Source of the DNA: Puniceicoccaceae bacterium
GTDB taxonomy: Bacteria > Verrucomicrobiota > Verrucomicrobiia > Opitutales > Coraliomargaritaceae
NCBI GenBank assembly: GCA_003566795.1
Contig: PXBU01000261.1
Span: 1 to 5,198, forward strand
Direction of reading: 5' to 3'
DNA: 5,198 nt
Under the pieces are notes generated by a model that did not search any database, was not told where the DNA came from, and was given only the letters and a program-made list of their open reading frames with translations. A program made the position numbers and the translations under genes. This document shows, piece by piece, positions 1 through 5,177 of this stretch (its first letter is position 1; each line of letters opens with the position of its first letter).

Positions 1-257
1 CGTTTTTTAACGCGCATAACATCACGCATCCGATCCTGTTAATTCACGGGGTGGAGGACAACAACTCCGGCACCTTCCCGATGCAGAGCGAGCGCCTGTT
101 TCAGGCACTGCAAGGGCTGGGCGGCACGGCCCGCCTGGTCATGCTCCCCCACGAGAGCCACGGCTACCGCGCCCGCGAGTCAGTCCTGCACATGCTCTGG
201 GAAACCCTCACCTGGCTGGATACCTATGTGAAGCACGCCGACTCGGAGAGTGAGTAG
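1..257 (+). CDS. S9-family serine peptidase (prolyl-oligopeptidase / glutamyl-endopeptidase-like), C-terminal fragment
   Basis: Only the last 84 codons are present; the reading frame is open from base 3 to the TAG at 255-257, and the gene starts outside the window. The fragment is the end of an alpha/beta-hydrolase peptidase domain. It shows the strand PILLIHG, then VEDNNSGTFPMQSERLF, where the Asp at bases 57-59 is the expected catalytic acid. Next comes MLPHESHGYRARES, where the His at 159-161 is the expected catalytic base, and a final helix ending WLDTYVK. The catalytic Ser (GxSxGG) would lie upstream, outside the window. DNNSGTFPMQS followed by PHESHGYRARES is typical of the S9D branch that includes the chloroplast glutamyl endopeptidase, so oligopeptide cleavage after acidic residues or proline is the family expectation. 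Substrate and location cannot be judged without the N-terminus. The charged tail HADSESE looks like ordinary C-terminal drift. The gene ends 273 bp before the NfeD start and is probably a separate transcription unit. Confidence 0.92.
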   Translation, partial: FFNAHNITHPILLIHGVEDNNSGTFPMQSERLFQALQGLGGTARLVMLPHESHGYRARESVLHMLWETLTWLDTYVKHADSESE

Positions 258-310
258 GAGTGCAATCAACAGCGAGAGGTATCAAAACGCTTCATAATCC
301 TGCTCCTGCT

Positions 311-330
311 CGTAATCGTAATCGTAATCG
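311..330. repeat. Hexanucleotide microrepeat (CGTAAT)3
   Basis: Three exact head-to-tail copies of CGTAAT followed by CG, preceded by an imperfect CTCCTGCT-type run at 303-310. Read on the minus strand, the unit is CGATTA and continues into GAGCAGGAGCAGGATTATGAA. One minus frame gives the low-complexity peptide DYDYDYEQEQDYEAF ending at a TGA. Runs of this kind (Asp-Tyr/Glu-Gln codon pairs) are, from memory, seen at gene ends and between genes in Verrucomicrobia and other PVC bacteria. There is no recognisable domain upstream on that strand, so I treat it as a repeat and not a gene end. Confidence 0.7.
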
Positions 331-350
331 CCCGCACCCGGACCGTCGAG

Positions 351-373
351 GCCATCGCCTGAACGGCGATGGT
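351..373. other. Small hairpin, possible intergenic transcript end
   Basis: CCATCGCC (352-359) and GGCGATGG (365-372) are perfect complements around the 5-nt loop TGAAC; a G·T pair (351/373) extends the stem to nine. It lies about 95 bp after the peptidase stop, where a terminator could sit. No T-run follows on either strand, so it does not qualify as a standard intrinsic terminator. It may help end or stabilise the peptidase transcript, or have no role. Confidence 0.4.
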
Positions 374-430
374 GCCATGCGCCAGCGCAGACACCACTGA
401 GCGGTAAGGGTCGTGTCGAGCGCTGTGCCC

Positions 431-454
431 GGTGGGAGCGCACTTCCTCCTACC
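431..454. repeat. REP-like imperfect palindrome
   Basis: GGTGGGAG (431-438) pairs with CTCCTACC (447-454) over 8 bp, including one G·T, around the loop CGCACTTC. On the minus strand the element begins GGTAGGAGG and so contains a GTAG start, like many REP elements. The core GTGGGAGCGCACTT resembles the short GTGGGAGC-type or GTAGGAGC-type palindromes scattered in many bacterial genomes. It differs in sequence from the palindromes at 5002-5177. A single copy in the window means membership of a repeat family cannot be shown here. Confidence 0.4.
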
Positions 455-520
455 AGACCGTTCCCGCCTGACGCGAATTTACATCGGCGTGCTTGCCTTC
501 CCGCTAGAAGTTTCCATGCT

Positions 521-526
521 GAGGGG
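521..526 (+). promoter_or_regulatory. Ribosome binding site favouring the 531 start of the long NfeD
   Basis: GAGGGG lies 4 nt before the ATG at 531 (the GAGG part has a 6-nt spacer). It is the best Shine-Dalgarno-like match near the possible starts. The in-frame ATG at 516 has only the weaker AGAAG (506-510) 5 nt before it; it would add just five residues and keep the signal peptide. Confidence 0.55.
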
Positions 527-530
527 TCTA

Positions 531-2105
531 ATGTTACGACCCCTGACGACTTTTTCCTTGTTTGCATTTAGCTTTGCTGCGCTGCTTCTCACGGCGCACG
601 GTGAAGCACCCGCCGAGCAAGACGCTCCCGCCAGCGAGGAATCGCCTGCCGGGGAGGAGGCCGTGTCCATTGAATCGGCGTCCGAGGAGACCGCGGCCAG
701 CGAGCCAGCGTCGGAGGAGGCTCAAGACTCGGATAAAAAGGAACCCGCCACCTGGCAACCGCCGCAAGGAGCCCCCGGAAACGGTCCGGTCGACGTTTAC
801 GTCATCCCGATTACCGAGGTGATTGGTAAGCCGAATTTGTATATCCTGCGCCGGGGCCTGAAAGAGGCGATCGAGAAGGATATCGATATGGTGCTGTTGG
901 AAATGGATACCCCGGGTGGCCGCGTCGATGTGACGATCGAGATGATGGAGATGTTGGCCCGGTTCGACGGGATTACGGCGACCTATGTCAATGACGAGGC
1001 CATTTCGGCGGGCTCGTTCATTACGGCCTCCACTCAGGAAATTTATTTCGCCCCGTCGGGTAAAATCGGTGCCTCGGCGGTAATTATGGGCGGGGGGCAG
1101 GAAGTGCCGGAGACGGCCCGGCTGAAGATCGAGAGTTACCTGCGGGCCAGTATCCGGGCGATTACCGAGGAGTATCCTTACCGTGCGGATGTCGTCCGTG
1201 CCATGCTGGATGCGAATTTTGAGTTGGTGATTGATGGGGAAGTCATCAAGCCGGCGGGCGAGCTGCTCACGCTGACCGCGAGCGAGGCAGTGCGAAAATA
1301 CGGCGACCCGCCGATGCCGCTGCTCGGCCTGGGTATCTATGATTCCATTGAGGAGTTGTTGGATGCCCGCTTCGGTCCGGGGAACTATGTGATCAAGGAC
1401 TTTGAGGTGACTTACTCCGAGCGGATCGCAAAATGGATGGCGACCTTTGCTCCGGCTTTGCTTGGTATCGGCATGCTCCTGCTATTCCTGGAGTTTAAGA
1501 CGCCTGGCTTTGGTGTTTTTGGCATCGCTGGCATTTGTCTGATATTGGTGTTCTTTATCAGTCAGCACATCGCCGGTTTGGCGGGGAACGAGGCGATCCT
1601 CATCTTTGCGCTCGGAGTGATTTTGGTGCTGGTGGAGCTGTTCTTCTTTCCCGGTCTGCTGGTGTTTGCGCTGAGCGGCCTCGCGCTGATCGTGGCCTCG
1701 CTACTGTGGTCGATGGTGGACATCTGGCCGGATGAGCCGATTCGGATTTCGCCGGAGTTCTTCGCCGAGCCGATGGTCAATGTCGTATTCGCGATGAGTA
1801 TCGCCCTGGCCGGTGCCTTGATCTTCGGTCGATTCTTTAAGGGTTCCTGGTTTGCGCGGGCGCTGGTGCTGGAGGGTTCTGCCGGTGGCAGTGGGCAGGT
1901 GATCCGTGCCGAGCGCGAGTCCTCGCAGCCACAGCCCGGCAGCGAGGGGATCGCCGTTTCAGATCTGTATCCCAGTGGCCGGGTCGAGATCGATGGGCAA
2001 CGCTATGAGGCCCGCAGTGCGCTGGGCCCGATTGACTATGGTAGCCGTATTCGGGTGAAGTCCAGTAGTGACTTCAGCCTCGTAGTGGAGGAGGTTGAGT
2101 CATGA
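531..2105 (+). CDS. nfeD: Long NfeD-family membrane serine protease (NfeD1b, ClpP-class), partner of FloA
   Basis: A 524-residue protein from the ATG at 531, chosen because it gives a clean signal peptide: MLRPL, then hydrophobic residues 8-20, then AHG with likely cleavage after G24. Domains in order: an acidic Ala/Ser/Glu-rich linker (25-85); a ClpP-like protease domain (about 86-260) with MDTPGG (125-130), AISAG containing the predicted nucleophile Ser159, and Lys199 in ARLKIES; five hydrophobic segments (about 302-320, 326-345, 353-372, 374-393, 412-433); and a C-terminal OB-fold NfeD domain (about 445-521) with LYPSGRVEIDGQRYEA. The Ser159-Lys199 spacing of 40 is close to the Ser97-Lys138 dyad of the archaeal protease PH1510, which cleaves a stomatin partner. 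The protease domain is therefore expected outside the cytoplasm, tethered to the membrane. In B. subtilis the equivalent gene yqeZ precedes floA. Its stop overlaps the next start (ATGA), so the genes are translationally coupled. Family assignment is firm; proteolysis of FloA or another substrate is inference. Confidence 0.95.
   Translation: MLRPLTTFSLFAFSFAALLLTAHGEAPAEQDAPASEESPAGEEAVSIESASEETAASEPASEEAQDSDKKEPATWQPPQGAPGNGPVDVYVIPITEVIGKPNLYILRRGLKEAIEKDIDMVLLEMDTPGGRVDVTIEMMEMLARFDGITATYVNDEAISAGSFITASTQEIYFAPSGKIGASAVIMGGGQEVPETARLKIESYLRASIRAITEEYPYRADVVRAMLDANFELVIDGEVIKPAGELLTLTASEAVRKYGDPPMPLLGLGIYDSIEELLDARFGPGNYVIKDFEVTYSERIAKWMATFAPALLGIGMLLLFLEFKTPGFGVFGIAGICLILVFFISQHIAGLAGNEAILIFALGVILVLVELFFFPGLLVFALSGLALIVASLLWSMVDIWPDEPIRISPEFFAEPMVNVVFAMSIALAGALIFGRFFKGSWFARALVLEGSAGGSGQVIRAERESSQPQPGSEGIAVSDLYPSGRVEIDGQRYEARSALGPIDYGSRIRVKSSSDFSLVVEEVES
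2087..2094 (+). promoter_or_regulatory. Strong ribosome binding site for the short NfeD gene
   Basis: GGAGGAGG lies 7 nt before the ATG at 2102, inside the last codons of the long NfeD gene. It is the strongest Shine-Dalgarno match in the window. It supports the 2102 start and suggests that the short NfeD is translated by fresh initiation as well as by coupling through the ATGA overlap. Confidence 0.7.
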
Positions 2106-2566
2106 CCTTTATCCTCGCCCTAGTTCTGGCCGCCTTGGTGCTGGTTTTCTTTGAGGTGATCGTGCCCGGCGGGATCCTCGGCCTGTTGGCGCTGCTCTGC
2201 ATCGTCGGCGCTACCTGGCTCGGCGCGGCCAATTATGGTGCGCTGGGGGGTGCGCTGACCTTTGTCGCTGCGGTGACCGCAGTGGTGCTGCTGGTTTTTA
2301 TCGAATTTAAGCTGATGAAGAATACTTCTTTCGGGAACCGGTTTCTGCTTGGCTCATCGGTGACTGGGCATTCTAATATCCCTCAGGGTGAAGAAAGTAT
2401 CATCGGCCGTGAGGCCACCACAATAACTCGCATGAATCCCAGCGGAAAGGTTGCAATCGACGGACGATCCTACGAAGCTCACTCGCTAGATGGTTATATC
2501 GACTCCGGGGAAACCGTGGTCGTGGCCAAACGTGATAACTTTAAACTCATCATCAAAAAACTATGA
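2102..2566 (+). CDS. Short NfeD-family membrane protein (TM segments plus OB-fold domain)
   Basis: A 154-residue protein with three hydrophobic segments (about 2-20, 24-42, 47-69) and a C-terminal OB-fold NfeD domain (about 98-153) carrying MNPSGKVAIDGRSYEAHS. It lacks the protease domain. The OB-fold is expected to be a small beta barrel that mediates contact with the SPFH protein, as proposed for the NfeD partners of flotillins and stomatins (YuaF in B. subtilis). Its membrane segment FFEVIVPGGILGLLAL and its OB-fold resemble the C-terminal half of the preceding long NfeD (VELFFFPGLLVFAL; YPSGRVEIDGQRYEA), so the pair probably arose by duplication of that half. It overlaps its upstream and downstream neighbours by 4 bp each (ATGA), sitting in the middle of a coupled operon. 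Family assignment is secure. Why this operon has two NfeD proteins is not known from the sequence. Confidence 0.93.
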   Translation: MTFILALVLAALVLVFFEVIVPGGILGLLALLCIVGATWLGAANYGALGGALTFVAAVTAVVLLVFIEFKLMKNTSFGNRFLLGSSVTGHSNIPQGEESIIGREATTITRMNPSGKVAIDGRSYEAHSLDGYIDSGETVVVAKRDNFKLIIKKL

Positions 2567-3594
2567 CCTCAATCCAACTCCCCCTCGCTCTCGCTGGCTG
2601 GCAACTCGGTGCGGCTGCTATTTTCGGCCTCATTCTGCTGATTGTCGGCTTTATTCTGATCACTTTCTTCAGTATCTGGCTGCGTGCTTTGCTGGCGGGT
2701 GCGCCCGTCGGCTTTCCGACCCTGGTCGCCATGCGCCTGCGGGGTGTGCCCGCTTCGGTGATCGTCGATGCGCGGATTACGGCGGTCAAGGCAGGCATCG
2801 AACTGACTGCGAATGACCTCGAAGCTCACTACCTCGCAGAGGGTAATATTATCCAGACCGTGCAGGCCTTGATTGCCGCGGATAAAGCCAATATCGCACT
2901 CGACTGGCAGCGTGCCTGTGCCATCGACCTCGCGACCAAGGGCACGGGTAAGTCCGTGCTCGAAGCCGTCCGCACCTCGATCAATCCGAAAGTGATTAAC
3001 TGCCCGGATCCCGCTGGCGGTCGCAGCACCATCGACGGTGTGGCCAAGGATGGGATTCAAGTGAAGGCGCGTGCCCGCGTAACGGTGCGCTCCAACCTCG
3101 ACAACTACGTGGGTAGTGCGCTGGAAGAAACCATTATCGCCCGGGTGGGCGAAGGCATCGTCACGACGATCGGCTCGGCCGACACGTATAAGACCGTGCT
3201 CGAATCGCCGGACTCGATCTCGAAGGTGGTCCTCAAACGGGGCCTCGATGTCGGCACCGCTTTCGAAATTCTTTCGATCGACATCGCTGATGTTGACGTC
3301 GGCGAAAATATCGGTGCCCAGTTGCAGGAGTCACAGGCTGAGGCGGACAAGAACGTTGCCCAAGCCAAGGCCGAGATGCGCCGCGCGGCGGCTGTTGCGC
3401 TGGAGCAGGAAATGAAAGCCCGGGTCGAAGAGATGCAGGCCAAGGTCGTGGAGGCCGAAGCCGAAGTGCCGCTGGCGATTGCCGAGGCCTTCCGTTCCGG
3501 CAATCTCGGAATCATGGATTACTACCGCATGAATAACATCAAGTCGGATACTGATATGCGCGACGCTATCTCCAAGGGCGACGAAAAGAAATAA
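2563..3594 (+). CDS. floA: Flotillin-like protein FloA (SPFH family, UPF0365/YqfA)
   Basis: A 343-residue protein, near the usual FloA length of about 330. An N-terminal membrane segment (about 16-40) is followed by a short hydrophobic stretch LLAGAPVGF (43-51) that probably dips into the bilayer. An SPFH domain follows (about 55-250), with the FloA-type signatures IDLATKGTGKSVLEAVRTS (121-139) and KVVLKRGLDVGTAFEILSIDI (221-241). Next is a charged coiled coil rich in Glu-Ala repeats (about 254-302), then the diagnostic tail AEAFRSGNLGIMDYYRMNN (307-325). FloA oligomerises in membrane microdomains and scaffolds signalling, secretion and cell-envelope proteins; in B. subtilis it is encoded directly after a long NfeD (YqeZ). 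The ATG overlaps the stop of the short NfeD (ATGA). The preceding 30 bases (AAACTCATCATCAAAAAACT and upstream) contain no Shine-Dalgarno, so translation probably depends on coupling to the upstream gene. Nothing looks truncated or frameshifted. Confidence 0.97.
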   Translation: MTSIQLPLALAGWQLGAAAIFGLILLIVGFILITFFSIWLRALLAGAPVGFPTLVAMRLRGVPASVIVDARITAVKAGIELTANDLEAHYLAEGNIIQTVQALIAADKANIALDWQRACAIDLATKGTGKSVLEAVRTSINPKVINCPDPAGGRSTIDGVAKDGIQVKARARVTVRSNLDNYVGSALEETIIARVGEGIVTTIGSADTYKTVLESPDSISKVVLKRGLDVGTAFEILSIDIADVDVGENIGAQLQESQAEADKNVAQAKAEMRRAAAVALEQEMKARVEEMQAKVVEAEAEVPLAIAEAFRSGNLGIMDYYRMNNIKSDTDMRDAISKGDEKK

Positions 3595-3603
3595 TCATCA
3601 ACA

Positions 3604-3673
3604 GATGGCGAATCAACGATGGGTGATGAATGATGGAAACTAGTTTGCCATCATTCATCATCCCTGCGCCATC
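3604..3673. repeat. Long imperfect hairpin between floA and the next gene
   Basis: The core is a perfect 13-bp inverted repeat: TGATGAATGATGG (3624-3636) with CCATCATTCATCA (3648-3660), around the palindromic centre AAACTAGTTT (3637-3646). GGG/CCC (3621-3623, 3662-3664) extends it past a bulged T. An outer pair GATGGCG/CGCCATC (3604-3610, 3667-3673) closes a second stem. No T-run follows, so it is not a typical intrinsic terminator. It starts 10 nt after the floA stop and ends 11 nt before the next ATG. It could protect or end the floA transcript, influence translation of the next gene, or be a small mobile palindrome. Confidence 0.65.
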
Positions 3674-3684
3674 AATTCACCTAA

Positions 3685-4392
3685 ATGGATAACTTCTTCG
3701 AGATTCTGATCCCGCTCGCCATTGCGGCGGTGTATTTCTTTGGAAACTTTTTTTCCAAGAAGTCGCAGGAGGAGGAAGAAACGCCGCCGTCCCTGTCGCG
3801 GCAAAACGACGCGGGGGACGGTCATGACGATGATGTGGATGCGCTGGAGCGGCAGCGGCGGGTTCAAGAGGAAATCCGGCGCAAAATTATGGAGCGGCGC
3901 GGTCAATCAGGCAGTGCACCGCCTCAGGCAGCTCCGGCGGGGCCGGCTTCGTATGGACGTTCGCGTGAGGTGAGTGCTCCCCGCGAGACCCGCGAAGCAA
4001 ACAAGCATACCCGGGAAGCCGTCCATGAAAATCGCCACGGGCGCTCGCAGGAGTGGGAGACGGCTCGCGATGCCGGCTACCGGATGACTCCTCCGGCTAT
4101 CCCCAAGGTCGATTCAGCGGATGCCTATGATTCGGGCATGCAGGCTCAACTCCAGCGTATTGAGGCCACCAAACGGCAGGCTGAGAAACTACAAAAACAG
4201 GTGGCCAGGCGCCGCAAAACGACCACACCAGAGGAACAGTCGAAGCCCCGGACCGGTGGCTACTTTACCGGAGCCGTCCGGGAAAGTTTGCAGGACCCCG
4301 CAGCCGCGCGGGTCGCCTTCGTTTATGGTGAAGTGCTGGGAACACCAATCGCCCTGCGTAAAGGCCCCGGTTCAGTCCCTGGGCTTAGCTAA
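3685..4392 (+). CDS. Uncharacterised single-pass membrane protein with charged coiled-coil body and PVC-type C-terminal tail
   Basis: A 235-residue protein I cannot name. Residues 5-23 (FEILIPLAIAAVYFFGNFF) form one membrane anchor, followed by KK and an acidic stretch QEEEE. The body (25-200) is hydrophilic, rich in Arg, Glu, Ala and Pro, and probably disordered. Two helical, coiled-coil-prone stretches lie at about 51-72 (LERQRRVQEEIRRKIMERR) and 151-179 (QAQLQRIEATKRQAEKLQKQ). The C-terminal 35 residues are the ordered-looking part: a helix DPAAARVAFVYGEVLGTPIALR. It resembles a short tail (DPxxxRxAxxxxEILGPPxALR-like) that I recall from uncharacterised planctomycete and verrucomicrobial proteins. 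The anchor and the following lysines suggest the body is cytoplasmic. The ATG at 3685 is the only start that keeps the anchor, although no Shine-Dalgarno precedes it (AATTCACCTAA). Its position 90 bp after floA suggests a possible link with that module; this is inference. Confidence 0.8.
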   Translation: MDNFFEILIPLAIAAVYFFGNFFSKKSQEEEETPPSLSRQNDAGDGHDDDVDALERQRRVQEEIRRKIMERRGQSGSAPPQAAPAGPASYGRSREVSAPRETREANKHTREAVHENRHGRSQEWETARDAGYRMTPPAIPKVDSADAYDSGMQAQLQRIEATKRQAEKLQKQVARRRKTTTPEEQSKPRTGGYFTGAVRESLQDPAAARVAFVYGEVLGTPIALRKGPGSVPGLS

Positions 4393-4453
4393 TTCGTTTC
4401 GGTCGCGGTATTTTTCGGGGAATTGATTTCGAGCCAGGGTGCTTTGTTCTGCC

Positions 4454-4960
4454 ATGTCCGCTGAAGAGATTTTTGATGTTGTCGACGCGCAGGACCGGGT
4501 GTTGCTGACTGAAGCTCGCGCGGTGGTTCATCGGGAGGGGCTGAGACACCGTGCGGTGCATATTTTCGTTTTTAACGCCGCCGGCCAACTCTTCCTGCAG
4601 CGCCGCTCGATGAGCAAGGATACCGCACCCGGTAAATGGGTCAGTTCCTGCTCAGGTCATGTGGACAGCGGTGAGGACTACGATGCCGCTGCCCGCCGGG
4701 AACTCGGCGAAGAAATCGGCCTCGCCGATCCCGTCGGCATGGAGCGGGTTTTTAAGGAGCCCGCCTGCCGCCCCACCGGCAACGAATTTGTCTGGGTTTA
4801 CCACTGCCGCTCGGAGGGGCCCTTTGTGCTCGATCCCGCAGAAGTCAGCGAAGGTCAGTGGATTGAACTGGATGCGCTCAACAGCTGGATCGCCGCGCGC
4901 CCACGCGACTTCGCCTGGTCTTTCACCCACCTCTGGGCCAAGTATCAGAGCCGGGGGTAG
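4454..4960 (+). CDS. NUDIX hydrolase, isopentenyl-diphosphate-isomerase-like / YfcD-like group
   Basis: A 168-residue protein from the ATG at 4454 (MSAEEIFDVVDAQDRV), the start typical of this group. A GTG 15 nt earlier (4439) would add only MLCSA, and neither start has a good Shine-Dalgarno. RHRAVHIFVFN (31-41) and LQRRSMSKDTAPGKW (48-62) lead into a complete Nudix box at 68-90, GHVDSGEDYDAAARRELGEE plus IGL, with all GX5EX7REUXEEXGU positions kept for divalent metal binding. The fold region around PGKWVSSCSGH and TGNEF matches IDI-like NUDIX enzymes. At the position of the catalytic Cys of type 1 IDI (CGHP) this protein has Ser67 (SGHV), with a Cys one residue earlier. It is therefore expected to hydrolyse a nucleotide or other diphosphate and not to isomerise IPP. 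Substrate unknown. It lies 61 bp after the previous gene; co-transcription is possible, but no functional tie to the FloA module is evident. Confidence 0.93.
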   Translation: MSAEEIFDVVDAQDRVLLTEARAVVHREGLRHRAVHIFVFNAAGQLFLQRRSMSKDTAPGKWVSSCSGHVDSGEDYDAAARRELGEEIGLADPVGMERVFKEPACRPTGNEFVWVYHCRSEGPFVLDPAEVSEGQWIELDALNSWIAARPRDFAWSFTHLWAKYQSRG

Positions 4961-5001
4961 TGGAGTTTTAAACGAGTTCATCATGCCTCAAGCTATTGCA
5001 C

Positions 5002-5035
5002 GTAGCCGAACGCCTTCGCGTTTGGTTGTTTCGCA
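5002..5035 (+). repeat. GTAG-headed REP-like palindrome, copy 1
   Basis: Begins GTAG, then CCGAACGC (5006-5013), loop CTTC, and GCGTTTGG (5018-5025): an 8-bp stem with one G·T pair, extendable by two more pairs (5005·5026 and 5004-5027). GTAG followed by an imperfect stem-loop is the hallmark of REP elements moved by RAYT (TnpA-REP) single-strand transposases. It matches copy 2 at 32 of 34 positions (5002-5035 against 5103-5136). It lies 41 bp after the NUDIX stop, the usual kind of place for such elements. Confidence 0.8.
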
Positions 5036-5102
5036 AAAAAGAGGTTCAGCCCACTAGTGCTTCATCAAATAAGCTTCTTCATGCCCTCGACTTTCGAAAC
5101 TT

Positions 5103-5136
5103 GTAGCCGAACGCCTTCGCGTTTGGTGGTTGCGCA
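5103..5136 (+). repeat. GTAG-headed REP-like palindrome, copy 2
   Basis: Its first 25 bases (5103-5127) are identical to copy 1, and 32 of 34 bases match overall, 101 bp downstream in the same orientation. It has the same GTAG head, 8-bp imperfect stem and CTTC loop. It forms the left half of a head-out inverted pair with copy 3. Confidence 0.8.
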
Positions 5137-5152
5137 CTTTCCGGGCGGTTCG

Positions 5153-5177
5153 ACCAAAGCCGAAGGGCTTCGGCTAC
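5153..5177 (-). repeat. GTAG-headed REP-like palindrome, copy 3 (inverted, covarying stem)
   Basis: Read on the minus strand this is GTAG, CCGAAGCC, loop CTTC, GGCTTTGG, T. Compared with copies 1 and 2, only four bases differ. They form two compensated stem pairs (C-G to G-C and G-C to C-G), so the stem is kept while the sequence changes. GTAG, the loop and the G·T pair are unchanged. Confidence 0.78.

Larger units (their letters stand above)
258..530. other. Intergenic region between the peptidase and the NfeD/FloA operon
   Basis: I find no convincing gene in this 273-bp stretch. It holds a TAATCG microrepeat (311-330), a perfect 8-bp hairpin (351-373) and a second REP-like hairpin (431-454), listed separately. 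The open frame upstream of the NfeD start runs back to a GTG at 432, but its translation there is not signal-peptide-like and resembles no known domain. The promoter of the NfeD/FloA operon should lie here, yet I see no pair of -35/-10 boxes good enough to mark. Confidence 0.6.

Noticed and set aside
432..530. Upstream extension of the long NfeD to the GTG at 432
   Set aside because: The added 33 residues place charged, non-signal sequence before a clear signal peptide and overlap a REP-like hairpin; ATG 531 has a better ribosome binding site.
292..567. Minus-strand open frame of 91 codons
   Set aside because: Arg/Leu-rich translation created by the TAATCG repeat and by antisense of the NfeD start; no domain and no ribosome binding site.
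2569..3515. Long minus-strand open frames opposite floA (2569-3060, 3105-3515)
   Set aside because: They are antisense shadows of a well-conserved FloA gene in GC-rich DNA, and their translations match nothing recognisable.
4391..4424. AATTC/GAATT inverted repeat before the NUDIX gene
   Set aside because: Only 5 bp of pairing across a 24-nt loop; expected by chance.
4439..4453. GTG start at 4439 for the NUDIX gene
   Set aside because: It adds five residues with no better ribosome binding site; family members start like MSAEEIFDVVD.
4652..4984. Minus-strand open frame opposite the NUDIX gene
   Set aside because: It is antisense to an intact Nudix box; its translation shows no domain features.
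5018..5040. Intrinsic terminator for the NUDIX gene at REP copy 1
   Set aside because: The hairpin is followed on the + strand by an A-run, not a T-run; no U-tract supports termination.
5002..5177. Short CRISPR array
   Set aside because: Only three copies, one inverted, with unequal spacing and self-complementary units; no cas genes. REP elements explain it better.
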